NCBI GenBank assembly: GCA_045603225.1
Contig: JAZULT010000001.1
Span: 1-25,869, forward strand
Direction of reading: 5' to 3'
Length of the DNA stretch: 25,869 nucleotides
Origin: RGIG9115 sp045603225
GTDB taxonomy: Bacteria > Bacillota > Clostridia > UBA1381
Shown here: positions 1 to 9,121 of the stretch, piece by piece
Layout: each line of letters begins with the position of its first letter
Position numbering within the stretch: the first letter of the stretch is position 1
The notes under the pieces: generated by a model
Told to the model about the DNA's origin: nothing
Database searches by the model: none
Seen by the model: only the letters and a program-made list of their open reading frames with translations
Program-made: the position numbers and the translations under genes

Positions 1-25
1 GGGGAGCTTTTTATTAATGCTTTAC

Positions 26-54
26 TTGTTTAGTCAACGGAATGGTGATAAAAT
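26..54 (+). promoter_or_regulatory. Possible promoter of the DMT transporter gene
   Basis: An extended -10 element, TGATAAAAT (46-54), lies 17 bases downstream of TTGTTT (26-31), which matches the -35 consensus only in its TTG. A start of transcription near 61 would leave a very short leader before the GTG at 73. The weak -35 and the nearby window edge make this tentative. Confidence 0.3.
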
Positions 55-72
55 TTTTCTTATAGAAAGTAT

Positions 73-963
73 GTGGTTTTTTTGATTTTTATTTTAATAA
101 CTGTGTCATTTATTTTTAGTTTTATGTCAAACTACACCCAAAAAAATGTGCAGATTAATATGCCTCCGGGAAACATCGCATTCGGATTATATTTGAACGT
201 GACAGCTCTTGTTACAGGCATTTTATACTTTGCTATGACAAAATTCAATCTATGTCTTAACGGGGTTATAGTTCTCGAATCTTTCATCAGTGCGATTATG
301 TGTATGGCATGGGTGCCTGTAACCTTTGCATCACTTAAATATAACGGGATATTTTTAGGTTCGATATTCTCAACGGCAGGCTCAAATGTCATTCCTATGA
401 TAATGAGCTATATTTTGTTCAAAGAAAAAACGTCATATGCTACAATAGTAAGTGCACTATGCATACTTATTGCATCGGCTCTGCCAATGATAAACAAAAA
501 TGAAGAGAAAAAGCGTTCTCCTGCCGGACTGTTCTATGCTCTTATGATGTTTCTCTTTTCCGGTACTTCCGGAACAATCGTAAAAATCACATCTGAATTA
601 TGCGGTTCTGAATCTGTACTGACGCTGAATTTTATTACAAACGTGTTTATTTTTTTTATGTCATTTATATGGATACTTTTCATGGTTATAAAAAGCAAAA
701 GCCCGGGTAGAATAAAGGAGTTTAGACCATACCATTATTTTATGACATTAATTGTATCTTTTTCCGGAACTTTGTCAGGATATTTTGTAATTTGTATGTA
801 CGATGTTGTAGGTGTAGTTCCGTCTATAATCATTTCTGCATCTATATCAACTCTTGTAACATTAATATCTTCGTTAGTTTACAAGGAAAAGTTTTATAAA
901 AGATATATACTGTGCATAATATTGTCGTTTTTTTCGTTGATTCTTCCGGCTGTATTTACATAA
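73..963 (+). CDS. DMT superfamily (EamA-like) permease
   Basis: This 296-residue protein is almost entirely hydrophobic, with about ten predicted membrane segments in two repeats of five. That matches the size and fold of drug/metabolite transporter (EamA-like) permeases of the cytoplasmic membrane. A typical feature is a membrane segment ending in a short charged loop, as in SYILFKEKTS near residue 115 and SSLVYKEKF near residue 270. These correspond to the 'EKP/E'-type ends of helix 4 and helix 9 in EamA proteins. The GTG start at 73 is chosen because it places a complete first helix at the N-terminus; the ATG at 71 hits a stop within five codons. An internal ATG at 124 would remove that helix. 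The substrate cannot be read from the sequence. The gene has the same orientation as the ABC operon, but 204 bases with a possible terminator and a new promoter separate them, so it is probably its own unit. Confidence 0.75.
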   Translation: MVFLIFILITVSFIFSFMSNYTQKNVQINMPPGNIAFGLYLNVTALVTGILYFAMTKFNLCLNGVIVLESFISAIMCMAWVPVTFASLKYNGIFLGSIFSTAGSNVIPMIMSYILFKEKTSYATIVSALCILIASALPMINKNEEKKRSPAGLFYALMMFLFSGTSGTIVKITSELCGSESVLTLNFITNVFIFFMSFIWILFMVIKSKSPGRIKEFRPYHYFMTLIVSFSGTLSGYFVICMYDVVGVVPSIIISASISTLVTLISSLVYKEKFYKRYILCIILSFFSLILPAVFT

Positions 964-988
964 AAAGGGATTTAAAATAAATCCTTCT

Positions 989-1022
989 AAAAATCAAGAA
1001 TGAAAACCCTTTGATTTTTTTT
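989..1022 (+). terminator. Weak AT-rich terminator-like hairpin after the DMT gene
   Basis: AAAAATCAA (989-997) can pair with TTGATTTTT (1011-1019) across a 13-base loop and is followed by more Ts. An alternative pairing uses AAAGGG (964-969) and CCCTTT (1007-1012). The stem has few GC pairs, so termination would be weak. Apart from this and the promoter below, I see nothing in the 204-base gap. Confidence 0.35.
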
Positions 1023-1112
1023 GCAATCAGCAAAATTTCAGAAAATATGTGTAAATATGCGGAATAGCAGGTGTCGGCGTTGAAAAACTGCATATCATGA
1101 AAAAACTGTCTA

Positions 1113-1142
1113 TTTACAAATTGTTCATCTGTATGTTAAAAT
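1113..1142 (+). promoter_or_regulatory. Probable promoter of the sugar ABC operon
   Basis: TTTACA (1113-1118) and TAAAAT (1137-1142) are each one mismatch from the sigma-A consensus and are 18 bases apart. A TG at 1134-1135 makes an extended -10. Transcription would start near 1149, leaving a leader of about 18 bases that contains the ribosome site GGAG at 1161-1164. Confidence 0.5.
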
Positions 1143-1167
1143 TTAATTATCAAAAACAAAGGAGCGA

Positions 1168-2142
1168 ATGAAAAGAATTATGAAACATTCAACAAAAAAG
1201 GGCACTGCTTCTGAGGGGTATCAAAAAGCAACCGGGTTCAGGAAAATGAAAAAGAATTTCATCCGTGATTACCAACTTTATATACTTTGTCTTCCGGCAC
1301 TTATATATTTCCTGGTGTTCTGTTATTTTCCGATGTACGGAATTCAGATTGCTTTTAAAGATTTCACAATAGGAAAGACAATTATGGAAAGTCCGTGGGT
1401 AGGACTGAAGCATTTTGAAAAATTTATTATGTCCTATAAATTCTGGGATGTAATGAAAAATACACTTGTTATCAGTTTTTATTCATTAATTGCAAATTTT
1501 CCTGTTCCGATTATACTGGCTCTTCTTCTGAATCAAACACCGAGTAAGAGGTTTAAGAAGCTGGTACAGACTGTTACATACGCACCGCATTTCATATCGG
1601 TGGTTGTTTTATGCGGTATGATTACATCATTTCTGTCACCAAGTACCGGTATTGTCAACACGGTAATAAAGAACCTTGGCGGAGAGGAAATATTCTTTAT
1701 GGCAAGCCCCGGAATGTGGAAGCACATATACGTATGGTCAGGTGTATGGCAGGGTGCCGGTTGGGGCTCGATAATTTATATAGCGGCTCTTTCCTCTGTC
1801 AATCCGGAGCTGTATGAAGCAGCAGAGGTTGATGGTGCAACAAAGCTTCAGAAAATACTGAATATTGATATTCCGTCACTTTTCCCGACGATGGTAATAA
1901 TGCTTATTATGAACATGGGAAATCTTCTTAATGTCGGATTCCAGAAAGCATATCTGCTTCAGAATTCTCTGAATATCAGTGCTTCGGAAATAATCAATAC
2001 ATATACGTATAAGATTGGACTTGAAGGAACACAGTTCAGCTATTCTGCGGCAATAGGATTGTTTAATACAGTAATCAACGTTATCCTGCTTGTAACTGCA
2101 AATAAAGTATCTAAAAAGCTTCAGGGAACAAGTTTGTGGTAA
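1168..2142 (+). CDS. Carbohydrate ABC transporter permease, LplB/MalF type
   Basis: This 324-residue inner-membrane permease belongs to the LplB/YteP group of binding-protein-dependent oligosaccharide importers. It has a basic cytoplasmic N-terminus of about 35 residues, then six membrane segments. The start of the first (YILCLPALIYFLVFCYFPMY) is typical of this group. The ABC-ATPase docking loop is visible from about residue 217 as EAAEVDG followed by an IPSL segment. The ATG at 1168 is preceded by AAAGGAG with only three bases of spacing; a second in-frame ATG at 1180 is possible, and the protein is otherwise unaffected. It is followed after 20 bases by the second permease and then the solute-binding lipoprotein, the usual order in Firmicute LplABC systems. 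No ATPase gene is present here. Such importers often share one MsmX/UgpC-type ATPase encoded elsewhere. The substrate is probably an oligosaccharide, judged from the glycosidases in the window. Confidence 0.9.
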   Translation: MKRIMKHSTKKGTASEGYQKATGFRKMKKNFIRDYQLYILCLPALIYFLVFCYFPMYGIQIAFKDFTIGKTIMESPWVGLKHFEKFIMSYKFWDVMKNTLVISFYSLIANFPVPIILALLLNQTPSKRFKKLVQTVTYAPHFISVVVLCGMITSFLSPSTGIVNTVIKNLGGEEIFFMASPGMWKHIYVWSGVWQGAGWGSIIYIAALSSVNPELYEAAEVDGATKLQKILNIDIPSLFPTMVIMLIMNMGNLLNVGFQKAYLLQNSLNISASEIINTYTYKIGLEGTQFSYSAAIGLFNTVINVILLVTANKVSKKLQGTSLW

Positions 2143-2162
2143 TAGAAAGGAGTGAGACATAT

Positions 2163-3053
2163 ATGAACAAGATAAAGACATCAAAAGAAGACAGAATATT
2201 CAATTTTATAGTGTATACTGTTCTGGGACTTGCACTTTTAGTGGTTTTATATCCGCTGTATTTTGTAGTTATAGCATCATTCTCCGACCCTAACGAAGTA
2301 ATAAACGGAAAGGTATTTTTACTTCCGAAGGGGATTACGTTTGACGGATATGCGAGGGTGTTCAGGGATGCGAGGATATGGACCGGTTACATGAACTCGG
2401 TTATATATACTGTTGCGGGAACTGCGATTGGAGTTATGGCAACTATGATGATTGCGTACCCGCTGTCTATGAATAAGTTTTCGGGAAAACGGTGGATTAC
2501 GGTATTTATATTTATCCCGATGTATTTTGGAGGAGGTCTGATACCGACATATCTTCTTATGAAGAGTCTGGGACTTCTCGGAACAAGACTGGCTGTTATA
2601 CTTATGGGATGTATTTCTACTTATAATATAATAATTTGTATGTCGTTTTTAAAAGCAAATATACCGTCTGACCTCGAAGAGGCGGCTGAACTTGATGGGT
2701 GTTCGCATTTCAGGTTTTTCTTTTCTATGGTTATGCCGCTTTCAAAGGCGGTTATGGCTGTGCTTATACTGTATTACGGTGTAGGGCACTGGAATGACTA
2801 TTTCAATGCAATGATATATCTGAAAGAGTCATCGCAGTATCCACTTCAGCTTATACTTCGTTCAATACTTCTTCAGGCGCAGAATTCATCGGCTATGATT
2901 GATGATATAACAATGGCGGAGGAGCTGATGCGAATTACAGAACAGATAAAGTATGGTGTTATAATAGTTGCATCAGTTCCGATGCTTATTCTATATCCAT
3001 TCCTGCAGAAGTATTTTGTTAAGGGTGTAATGATTGGTTCTTTAAAGGGCTAA
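2163..3053 (+). CDS. Carbohydrate ABC transporter permease, LplC/YtcP (MalG) type
   Basis: This is the second channel subunit of the importer, 296 residues with about six membrane segments. The N-terminal helix is followed by an extracytoplasmic segment (DPNEVINGKVFLLPKG) that is very characteristic of YtcP/LplC permeases. The docking loop LEEAAELDG, with a following MPLSK, begins near residue 171. The C-terminus ends in VKGVMIGSLKG, a hallmark of this family. I place the start at the ATG at 2163 because GAAAGGAG lies ten bases upstream; a longer reading from a GTG at 2136 would overlap the preceding gene and contain the ribosome site inside the coding region. It works as a heterodimer with the preceding permease and receives substrate from the lipoprotein encoded 22 bases downstream. 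Confidence 0.9.
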   Translation: MNKIKTSKEDRIFNFIVYTVLGLALLVVLYPLYFVVIASFSDPNEVINGKVFLLPKGITFDGYARVFRDARIWTGYMNSVIYTVAGTAIGVMATMMIAYPLSMNKFSGKRWITVFIFIPMYFGGGLIPTYLLMKSLGLLGTRLAVILMGCISTYNIIICMSFLKANIPSDLEEAAELDGCSHFRFFFSMVMPLSKAVMAVLILYYGVGHWNDYFNAMIYLKESSQYPLQLILRSILLQAQNSSAMIDDITMAEELMRITEQIKYGVIIVASVPMLILYPFLQKYFVKGVMIGSLKG

Positions 3054-3075
3054 AAATAAAAAGGAGGAAAAGAAA

Positions 3076-4692
3076 ATGAAAAAAATGAGAGGAATGGCAT
3101 TATTAATGTCAGTAGCAGTAGCAGCAGGTGTTATGCAGGGCTGTGGGAAGAAGGAAGAGGAGAAAAAAATTCTTGAAGATGTTAATTTTCCACTGTCGGA
3201 AACGGTAACATACGATGTTGTAATGCAGAGATATAATATCTCGAAGCCTTATACAGAGTATGAGGAATGGAACAAGTATTTTGAGGACAAGTCAAATGTA
3301 AAAATCAACTGGGTTGACTGGGGAACAGATGATACATATACGCAGAAGCTTAGTCTGGCATTTGCAAGTGATGATTTGCCTGATGCAGTATATGGAGCCT
3401 TCTGTATCGGAATGGACGGACTTGCACGTTATGGCGAAGCAGGGCTTATTATTCCGCTTGAGGATATGATACCGAAGTATATGCCGAACCTTATGAGGAT
3501 TGCTGAAAAGAATCCTGAAGTTCTCGAGGATATGAAAACTCCCGATGGACATATTTACGGAATTCCGTCATATGACCCGAACAGTCTCAGTGATACTCAG
3601 GAATCTATTCTTTATAACAGAGAATGGCTGGAAAAACTTAATATGGAAGTGCCGACAACAACTGATGAATTTTATAACTATCTGAAAGCTATAAAGGATG
3701 CAGGTGACTTGAACGGCAACGGCAAAAAGGATGAAATTCCATTTACATTCAGATTAGGAACTGCAGGTGCACGTGACCACCAGTACGGACTTTGCTCATT
3801 TATCGGATTTACAGGAAAGACATTCCCTCAAAATTCATATATAGTTGAAAACGGGAAGACAATTTTTGCGGCATCAACAGAAGAATATAAAGAAGCCATA
3901 AAATATCTTAACAAGCTTTACTCAGAAGGTCTTATAGATAAAGAGGCATTTACTATGGATGCTACTGCTTATACAGGACGTATAAAGAACAGCGAGAAGA
4001 ATGTAGGTGTATGTATTGCACCGAATGCAGGTATCGTGAATGGTGTTCTTGGAGATGATGCATTTGTATACGGACCACCACTTAAGCATAAGGAAGGTGT
4101 TGAACCATCATGGTTCAGACGTGTAACTCCGGCAAACTTCAGAACCACATTCTTTATCACAAACAAAGCTGAAAACCCTGAAGTTCTTCTTAAGTGGCTT
4201 GATATGCATTTTGAAAGAGATATATCACTTCAGAATTCAAAAGGTAAAATGGATATGACATTCAGAAAAGTGGATGATGTACAGATTGAGAATCTCAAAA
4301 AGGATGATGGTACAAATTATACCGGTGAGGAACAGGCAGCAGTGTGGCCGTCGGGAGCAGCATTCTGCTTTGCAACAGGAGACTACGAAATCATGAATAA
4401 GCCGGAATCTACAATTAAACACGAGGAAGCTGTTAAAACATATTACGAACCGTATCTTATGGCTAAGGAAGAAGTTTTCTATCAGAATGTATTTACATCT
4501 GAAGAAGGTGAAATCAGAAACCGTACCATCGGTGAGGTTGAGCCTTATGTAATTGAAACAATGGCAAAATGGATTACAAAAGGCGGAATTGATGCAGAAT
4601 GGGATGATTATCTCAAACAGCTTGATATTTTAGGTGTTCAGGACTGGACGGGAGTTATGCAGGCGGCTTATGACAGAACCGTTCAAAAGTGA
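3076..4692 (+). CDS. Extracellular sugar-binding lipoprotein (LplA-like)
   Basis: This 538-residue protein is the substrate-capturing component of the ABC importer. It begins with a short basic stretch and a hydrophobic signal sequence ending in a lipobox VMQGC, with the lipid-accepting cysteine at residue 23, so it should be tethered to the outer face of the membrane. After a charged linker the protein has the features of large LplA-type family 1 solute-binding proteins: an early 'YNREWLEKLNMEVPTT' segment (near residue 180) and a nearby DLNGNGKKDEIPF calcium-loop-like segment (near residue 215). Both are common in this clade. The ATG at 3076 has AAGGAGG eight to nine bases upstream. The length of about 540 residues is typical of binding proteins for oligosaccharides rather than monosaccharides. 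The exact ligand cannot be read from the sequence. Confidence 0.9.
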   Translation: MKKMRGMALLMSVAVAAGVMQGCGKKEEEKKILEDVNFPLSETVTYDVVMQRYNISKPYTEYEEWNKYFEDKSNVKINWVDWGTDDTYTQKLSLAFASDDLPDAVYGAFCIGMDGLARYGEAGLIIPLEDMIPKYMPNLMRIAEKNPEVLEDMKTPDGHIYGIPSYDPNSLSDTQESILYNREWLEKLNMEVPTTTDEFYNYLKAIKDAGDLNGNGKKDEIPFTFRLGTAGARDHQYGLCSFIGFTGKTFPQNSYIVENGKTIFAASTEEYKEAIKYLNKLYSEGLIDKEAFTMDATAYTGRIKNSEKNVGVCIAPNAGIVNGVLGDDAFVYGPPLKHKEGVEPSWFRRVTPANFRTTFFITNKAENPEVLLKWLDMHFERDISLQNSKGKMDMTFRKVDDVQIENLKKDDGTNYTGEEQAAVWPSGAAFCFATGDYEIMNKPESTIKHEEAVKTYYEPYLMAKEEVFYQNVFTSEEGEIRNRTIGEVEPYVIETMAKWITKGGIDAEWDDYLKQLDILGVQDWTGVMQAAYDRTVQK

Positions 4693-4745
4693 TTTTTAAC
4701 TAAACTACCGTATATCGGACAAGTTAGCAAGATAATCCATGAAAG

Positions 4746-4833
4746 ACAGCAATATAATTATATCGCAATTTTTTAGGGTATTGTATAATTATATTATACA
4801 GCAATATGATGTACCCATTGCATTTGATTGCTG
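4746..4833 (+). repeat. Direct and inverted repeats upstream of the SLH gene
   Basis: In the 166-base gap between the ABC operon and the SLH gene, ACAGCAATAT occurs exactly twice, at 4746-4755 and 4798-4807, with starts 52 bases apart. The inverse ATTGCTG follows at 4827-4833 and can pair with CAGCAAT at 4799-4805. Between the two direct copies is a palindrome TGTATAAT-TAT-ATTATACA (4782-4800) that contains a TATAAT. This could be an operator/promoter region or a leader hairpin. I see no good -35 element and no clear terminator for the ABC operon. Confidence 0.4.
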
Positions 4834-4858
4834 AATTATATTTTAACAGGAGGAAGAT

Positions 4859-6541
4859 ATGAAACTGAAAAGACTTATAACATTCGGAATGTGTCTTGCA
4901 TTGTGTACATCGGTAAAAGCTGCCGACTCTTCAGTTAACGAGGTTAAGTTCGAAGGCAACGATGTGTTCATAAGCGGTGTGAACAATTCCGGCAATAAGA
5001 GAGTGACATTAAAGGTTCTTGTAGCTTCAGCGGATGAAAGTGATTATTCATCTGCAGTAGCGGTAACAGAAGCTGAATGCGGAGAAAACGGAGCATTTGA
5101 ATTTGAATTTACCATGCTTGACAGGATAAATGGTGTAGATGCCAGCGGTGACTATACGGTTTTTGTAAATTTTGGTGACGGAGAGGTTGTAAAAAAAGAT
5201 TTTAAATTCATAAGCTCCGAGAAGAGAGCCATTGTTGTTGAAGCTTTTGCTTCAAACGATGCAGTAACAATTTCTTCTGTACTTTCAGACGATAGCTTTG
5301 CAGATGTTTTAAAAAGTGTCGGAATAGAGCTTGACGAATATAATCTTCTCGGAAGTAAAAAAGGTGATTGTATTGAATTGCTTCTTAAAGAATCTGATTT
5401 GTCGCAGATGGATGAATATGAGCTCAGGTCGGCAGTGAATAAAGCGATAGACGTAGTAAGCCTTGCAGTCTGTGATGAGGTGAAAACCGAAGAGCATCTC
5501 CTTGAGCTTAATCCGTCATTTAAAGATGAAGCTTATGAGAATATAAAAGATGATGAGCTTAGGAAGTGGATTAATTCAAAGCTTCACGGAAATGAATATG
5601 AAAGTTATGCAGAATATGAGGGTACTTACAAAGATGCAAATATTCTTTACCTTATAAATAATGCCAAGTATTCCGAGTTTAAGGACATCATTTCAGAAAA
5701 CGATGATGCAATTAATTTATCCGGCAATAAGTTGTATAAGGATTATCTTGATATGTCAGCCACAAAACGCAGAAAGGTTGATGAAGCGGTAGCCTTGTCA
5801 ATTGACAAAAATCCTCTTGATTCTATTGATGACTTTGTAGAATTGTATGAAGATAAAATAGAAGATGAAAAAGACGCAGAACCGAAGAAAGGCTCGTCCG
5901 GAGGTTCAGGCGGTTCAGGTGGTTCGGGCGGAAAAATTTCCTACCCTGCAAATCCTGTTGAAGTAAAGGAAGAAGCAAAAGAAGATAAGCCGGTAACAGA
6001 AGATGCTTTATTCAGTGACCTTGACGGCTATGAATGGGCAACAGATTCAATCAAATCGCTTAAAGAGAAAAACATAATTTCAGGCTACCCGGACGGAACA
6101 TTCCGCCCCGGTAATAAAGTGACAAGGGAAGAATTTGTCAAGATGCTTGTGACAGCTATGGGAATAAATGAATTTTCGGGAGAAAACAAATTTGAAGACG
6201 TAATTTCAGGCTCATGGTATGAACCGTACATCAATACAGCAGTTGAAAGAGGAATAGTCAACGGTTTAAGTGAAAATACCTTCGGAATCGGAAATAATAT
6301 TTCAAGACAGCAAATGGCAGTTATGGTATACCGTGCGTCAGGAGCAGGTGATCTGACAGCTGTCAGAGAGTATAACGGATTTAAAGATGAAGAAAAAATT
6401 TCGGGTTATGCAGCAGATGCTGTGAGAATTCTTTATGAGTCAGGAAAAATAAACGGGATGGGAGACAATTCTTTCGCTCCGGGAAATGCGCTCACGAGAG
6501 CAGAAGCGGCTAAAATAATTTATGAAGTATTCCATAAGTAA
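4859..6541 (+). CDS. Cell-surface protein with three C-terminal SLH domains
   Basis: This 560-residue exported protein starts with a signal peptide of about 21 residues ending near VKAA. Residues 25-120 form a beta-rich, Ig-like segment, followed by a mostly helical, acidic region to about residue 340. A flexible linker of Gly and Ser residues at about 344-357 leads to three S-layer homology domains at roughly 385-435, 443-495 and 505-560. They are recognisable by the repeated pattern of a helix, 'GxxxGYPDGTFRPG' and 'TREEFVKML', with degenerate second and third copies. SLH triplets bind pyruvylated secondary cell-wall polymer, so this protein is anchored to the wall. I recognise no catalytic domain. 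AGGAGGAAG is six to eight bases before the ATG. It is the first of four tightly spaced genes for exported proteins, and the next begins 11 bases after its stop. It may display the partners encoded downstream, but that is inference. Confidence 0.85.
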   Translation: MKLKRLITFGMCLALCTSVKAADSSVNEVKFEGNDVFISGVNNSGNKRVTLKVLVASADESDYSSAVAVTEAECGENGAFEFEFTMLDRINGVDASGDYTVFVNFGDGEVVKKDFKFISSEKRAIVVEAFASNDAVTISSVLSDDSFADVLKSVGIELDEYNLLGSKKGDCIELLLKESDLSQMDEYELRSAVNKAIDVVSLAVCDEVKTEEHLLELNPSFKDEAYENIKDDELRKWINSKLHGNEYESYAEYEGTYKDANILYLINNAKYSEFKDIISENDDAINLSGNKLYKDYLDMSATKRRKVDEAVALSIDKNPLDSIDDFVELYEDKIEDEKDAEPKKGSSGGSGGSGGSGGKISYPANPVEVKEEAKEDKPVTEDALFSDLDGYEWATDSIKSLKEKNIISGYPDGTFRPGNKVTREEFVKMLVTAMGINEFSGENKFEDVISGSWYEPYINTAVERGIVNGLSENTFGIGNNISRQQMAVMVYRASGAGDLTAVREYNGFKDEEKISGYAADAVRILYESGKINGMGDNSFAPGNALTRAEAAKIIYEVFHK

Positions 6542-6552
6542 GGAGGGGAAAT

Positions 6553-9120
6553 ATGATTAAAAAATTTATTGCACTATTAATGACGTTCAGTATGATGTTT
6601 TCCTTGAGTATTACATATGCCTCTGATGAACAGGGAATAGGGTTTGAACACAGGCTGGAAGTTTTGCGGACACTCGGTATTGTTGACGAAAATATCACAT
6701 TGCTTGAAGACAGTGGTGTGACACGTGGAGATTTTCTTGAAATGATATGCGGTTTTTTCACGGTTTCGCATAGTACCGATGAAGAAAGATTCAGATTTGC
6801 GGAAGATCTTCATATTATAAGTGATGCGGACAGCTTTGACGCCGATAGAGAAATCACATATGAAGAAGCAGTTAAAATGCTGGTATGCGGAGTAGGATTT
6901 GCATCATATGCAACAGGCTTCGGCGGATATCCGTCAGGATACATCAGTGTGGCACATCAGATAGGACTTACAGACGGTATCAGCGGAGTGACGGGTACGG
7001 TTAAAGCACCGGTTATAGTATCGCTTTTGTATAATGCGCTCGAAATAGATGTTGCCAAGCCTGTCTCATATACAGGCGGAATCATGATATCTGAAATTCT
7101 CAGGAATGAAGGTGCACTCAGTATTTTCAGAAATATAGTCAGGATTGAAGGTACTGTAACTGCAACCGATAAAACTTCACTTAACGGTGCGGAAGGTGTT
7201 CACGAGGGATTTATAGAGATTGATGAAGAAGTGTATGAGGTTAAGGGAGATTATCCCGATGACATTATAGGTCTTCCTGTAATGGCGTATATATATGATA
7301 TTGACGAATACGGAGAGGTACTTTATATCGAAACAGACGATAAAGAAATTGATACGACTGAAATCAACTGCGAAGATATAATAGAAGTGGACAAAGACTG
7401 TTCGGTTATATCATATTATGACAACGGTAAGGAAAAGAAAGAGCGTATAAGTCCTGTAGTTAAGGTTATCTATAACGATGTACTTTATGATAAATATATA
7501 TCTTCTGACCTGATGCCTCAGTCCGGTTCGGTCAGACTTGTTGATATTGATGACGACAGATATGCAGATATAGTTTTCGTAGAGAGCTTTGAAACAATGC
7601 TTGTTGACGGTATATCGCTTTCAAGTTATACTGTGTCGAATAAGCTTCGCTATGAAGGAGCAATTACGAAAATAGAGCTTGACGAATCAGATGATAAGTA
7701 TAATTTTGAAATAATTAAAGACGGCGTTCGTGCAGGCTTTACTGATATTGCGAAATACGATGTGCTTAACGTTGCACGTTCAATGGACGGAACGCAGATT
7801 AAGATTATAATTTCTTCTGCAATGGTACACGGAAAGGTGAAGTCAGTAAATTCATCTGACAGAAAAGCAGTGATAGAAGTTGACGGTGCAGACAAGGAAG
7901 TCGGAATTTCTGAGGTGTATTATAAAGCTTCTGAAGTCGGTGTCGCAGGAGTAAATAAGCTTGAGCTTGGGTTTACTCAGAATATTTATTTAGACTGTTT
8001 CGGAAGAATTGTAGCTGTTAAGAATGCCGATGTTGATAATAAAGGATATGTATGGGCTGTTAAGTGTTATACAACAGACGAGGATGAGGGCGAAGAATTA
8101 TGGCTTAAATATCTTAGCTCTGACGATGAATGGTATGTAGCAAAATTCGTTAAGAAGCCTGTTATCAATAAGAAGAAAAAGACTGCTGAGGAATCCGGAA
8201 AAATTCTTGGTGCAGGCGCTGAATTTGAAAATCAGCTTCTGAAAATAAAGCTTAATGAAAAAAGTGAGATTACGGAGGTTTCGACAGCTGTTGAAACAGA
8301 AGGATTTATCGGTGACGATGAATTTACTGTCAGCAAAATGTACACGATGACATATCGTTCTCCTGCACTTTATACAAGCGGCAATGCAAGTGTATTCTAT
8401 CCGTCTTCGGGGGCTACAGTATTTCTTGTTCCGCCGTCAGGTACAGCTTTTGATGAAACAAACTACATTGTTATGACGGGATATTTTTCGTATAATCAGA
8501 ACTATCAGGTAAGGGCATACAGTCTTGACGAGTTCCGCAACTCTGATATATTTGTTGTAGAGACCGATTCAAACCGTAAATCGTATGCAACAACCGGGAA
8601 GTATCTGCTGATAACAGGTCTGGGAACAAAGCTTACATCGGATGGTACAGCGGCAAACTACATAAAAGGAAATCTCGGAAACGTTAAAAATATTGAAATA
8701 ACTGTTGCAGAGAATAATGCAGGAGCCGGAATATCAGAACTTGGCAGAGGTGACTACATAAAATTCGACATAGACCGCTATGGTTATGCGACGAATATCG
8801 AAAAGTACATAGACTTTTCTGAAGGTGCTGTAAAAGCAGAAGTGACATTTAATAAATCATCTGTTAATCATTATAAAGTGGATAAGGGTATTGTAAACAA
8901 GGTGAGTGCAGAGAAATCAATGGTTATTCTTGATTACGGCTCAAATATTCTTCCGTTCAAAATTCCCGGTGCGTGTTACATATACGATGAAGCAGAAAAC
9001 ACAATCACAAATGCAACAGCGGCAGACATCAGTGAGGGTGATTATGTTGCAATCGTAAGAGATGCGTATACACTCACCACAAATACAGCCGTAATTTACA
9101 GATTCAGGGAGGTGAAATAA
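6553..9120 (+). CDS. Large secreted protein with SLH-like N-terminus, otherwise unrecognised
   Basis: This is an 855-residue exported protein with a signal peptide ending near ITYASD. Residues 30-170 contain divergent SLH-like units: 'LRTLGIV', 'VTRGDFLEMICGF', then 'ITYEEAVKMLVCGVGF' and 'SVAHQIGLTDG', ending in 'APVIVSLLYNALEI'. The spacing resembles a degenerate SLH triplet at the N-terminus. From about residue 190 to the end the protein is acidic and beta-rich, with repeated small-barrel-like stretches of the kind 'GKVKSVNSSDRKAVIEVDG' and 'GIVNKVSAEKSMVILDYG'. I do not recognise a catalytic motif, and I assign no function. The ribosome site AAGGAGGGG overlaps the stop codon of the preceding SLH gene, and the following gene starts one base after this one ends. 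All three are therefore almost certainly co-transcribed and translated close together. A role as a wall-associated structural or glycan-contacting partner is possible. Confidence 0.7.
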   Translation: MIKKFIALLMTFSMMFSLSITYASDEQGIGFEHRLEVLRTLGIVDENITLLEDSGVTRGDFLEMICGFFTVSHSTDEERFRFAEDLHIISDADSFDADREITYEEAVKMLVCGVGFASYATGFGGYPSGYISVAHQIGLTDGISGVTGTVKAPVIVSLLYNALEIDVAKPVSYTGGIMISEILRNEGALSIFRNIVRIEGTVTATDKTSLNGAEGVHEGFIEIDEEVYEVKGDYPDDIIGLPVMAYIYDIDEYGEVLYIETDDKEIDTTEINCEDIIEVDKDCSVISYYDNGKEKKERISPVVKVIYNDVLYDKYISSDLMPQSGSVRLVDIDDDRYADIVFVESFETMLVDGISLSSYTVSNKLRYEGAITKIELDESDDKYNFEIIKDGVRAGFTDIAKYDVLNVARSMDGTQIKIIISSAMVHGKVKSVNSSDRKAVIEVDGADKEVGISEVYYKASEVGVAGVNKLELGFTQNIYLDCFGRIVAVKNADVDNKGYVWAVKCYTTDEDEGEELWLKYLSSDDEWYVAKFVKKPVINKKKKTAEESGKILGAGAEFENQLLKIKLNEKSEITEVSTAVETEGFIGDDEFTVSKMYTMTYRSPALYTSGNASVFYPSSGATVFLVPPSGTAFDETNYIVMTGYFSYNQNYQVRAYSLDEFRNSDIFVVETDSNRKSYATTGKYLLITGLGTKLTSDGTAANYIKGNLGNVKNIEITVAENNAGAGISELGRGDYIKFDIDRYGYATNIEKYIDFSEGAVKAEVTFNKSSVNHYKVDKGIVNKVSAEKSMVILDYGSNILPFKIPGACYIYDEAENTITNATAADISEGDYVAIVRDAYTLTTNTAVIYRFREVK

Positions 9121-9121
9121 G

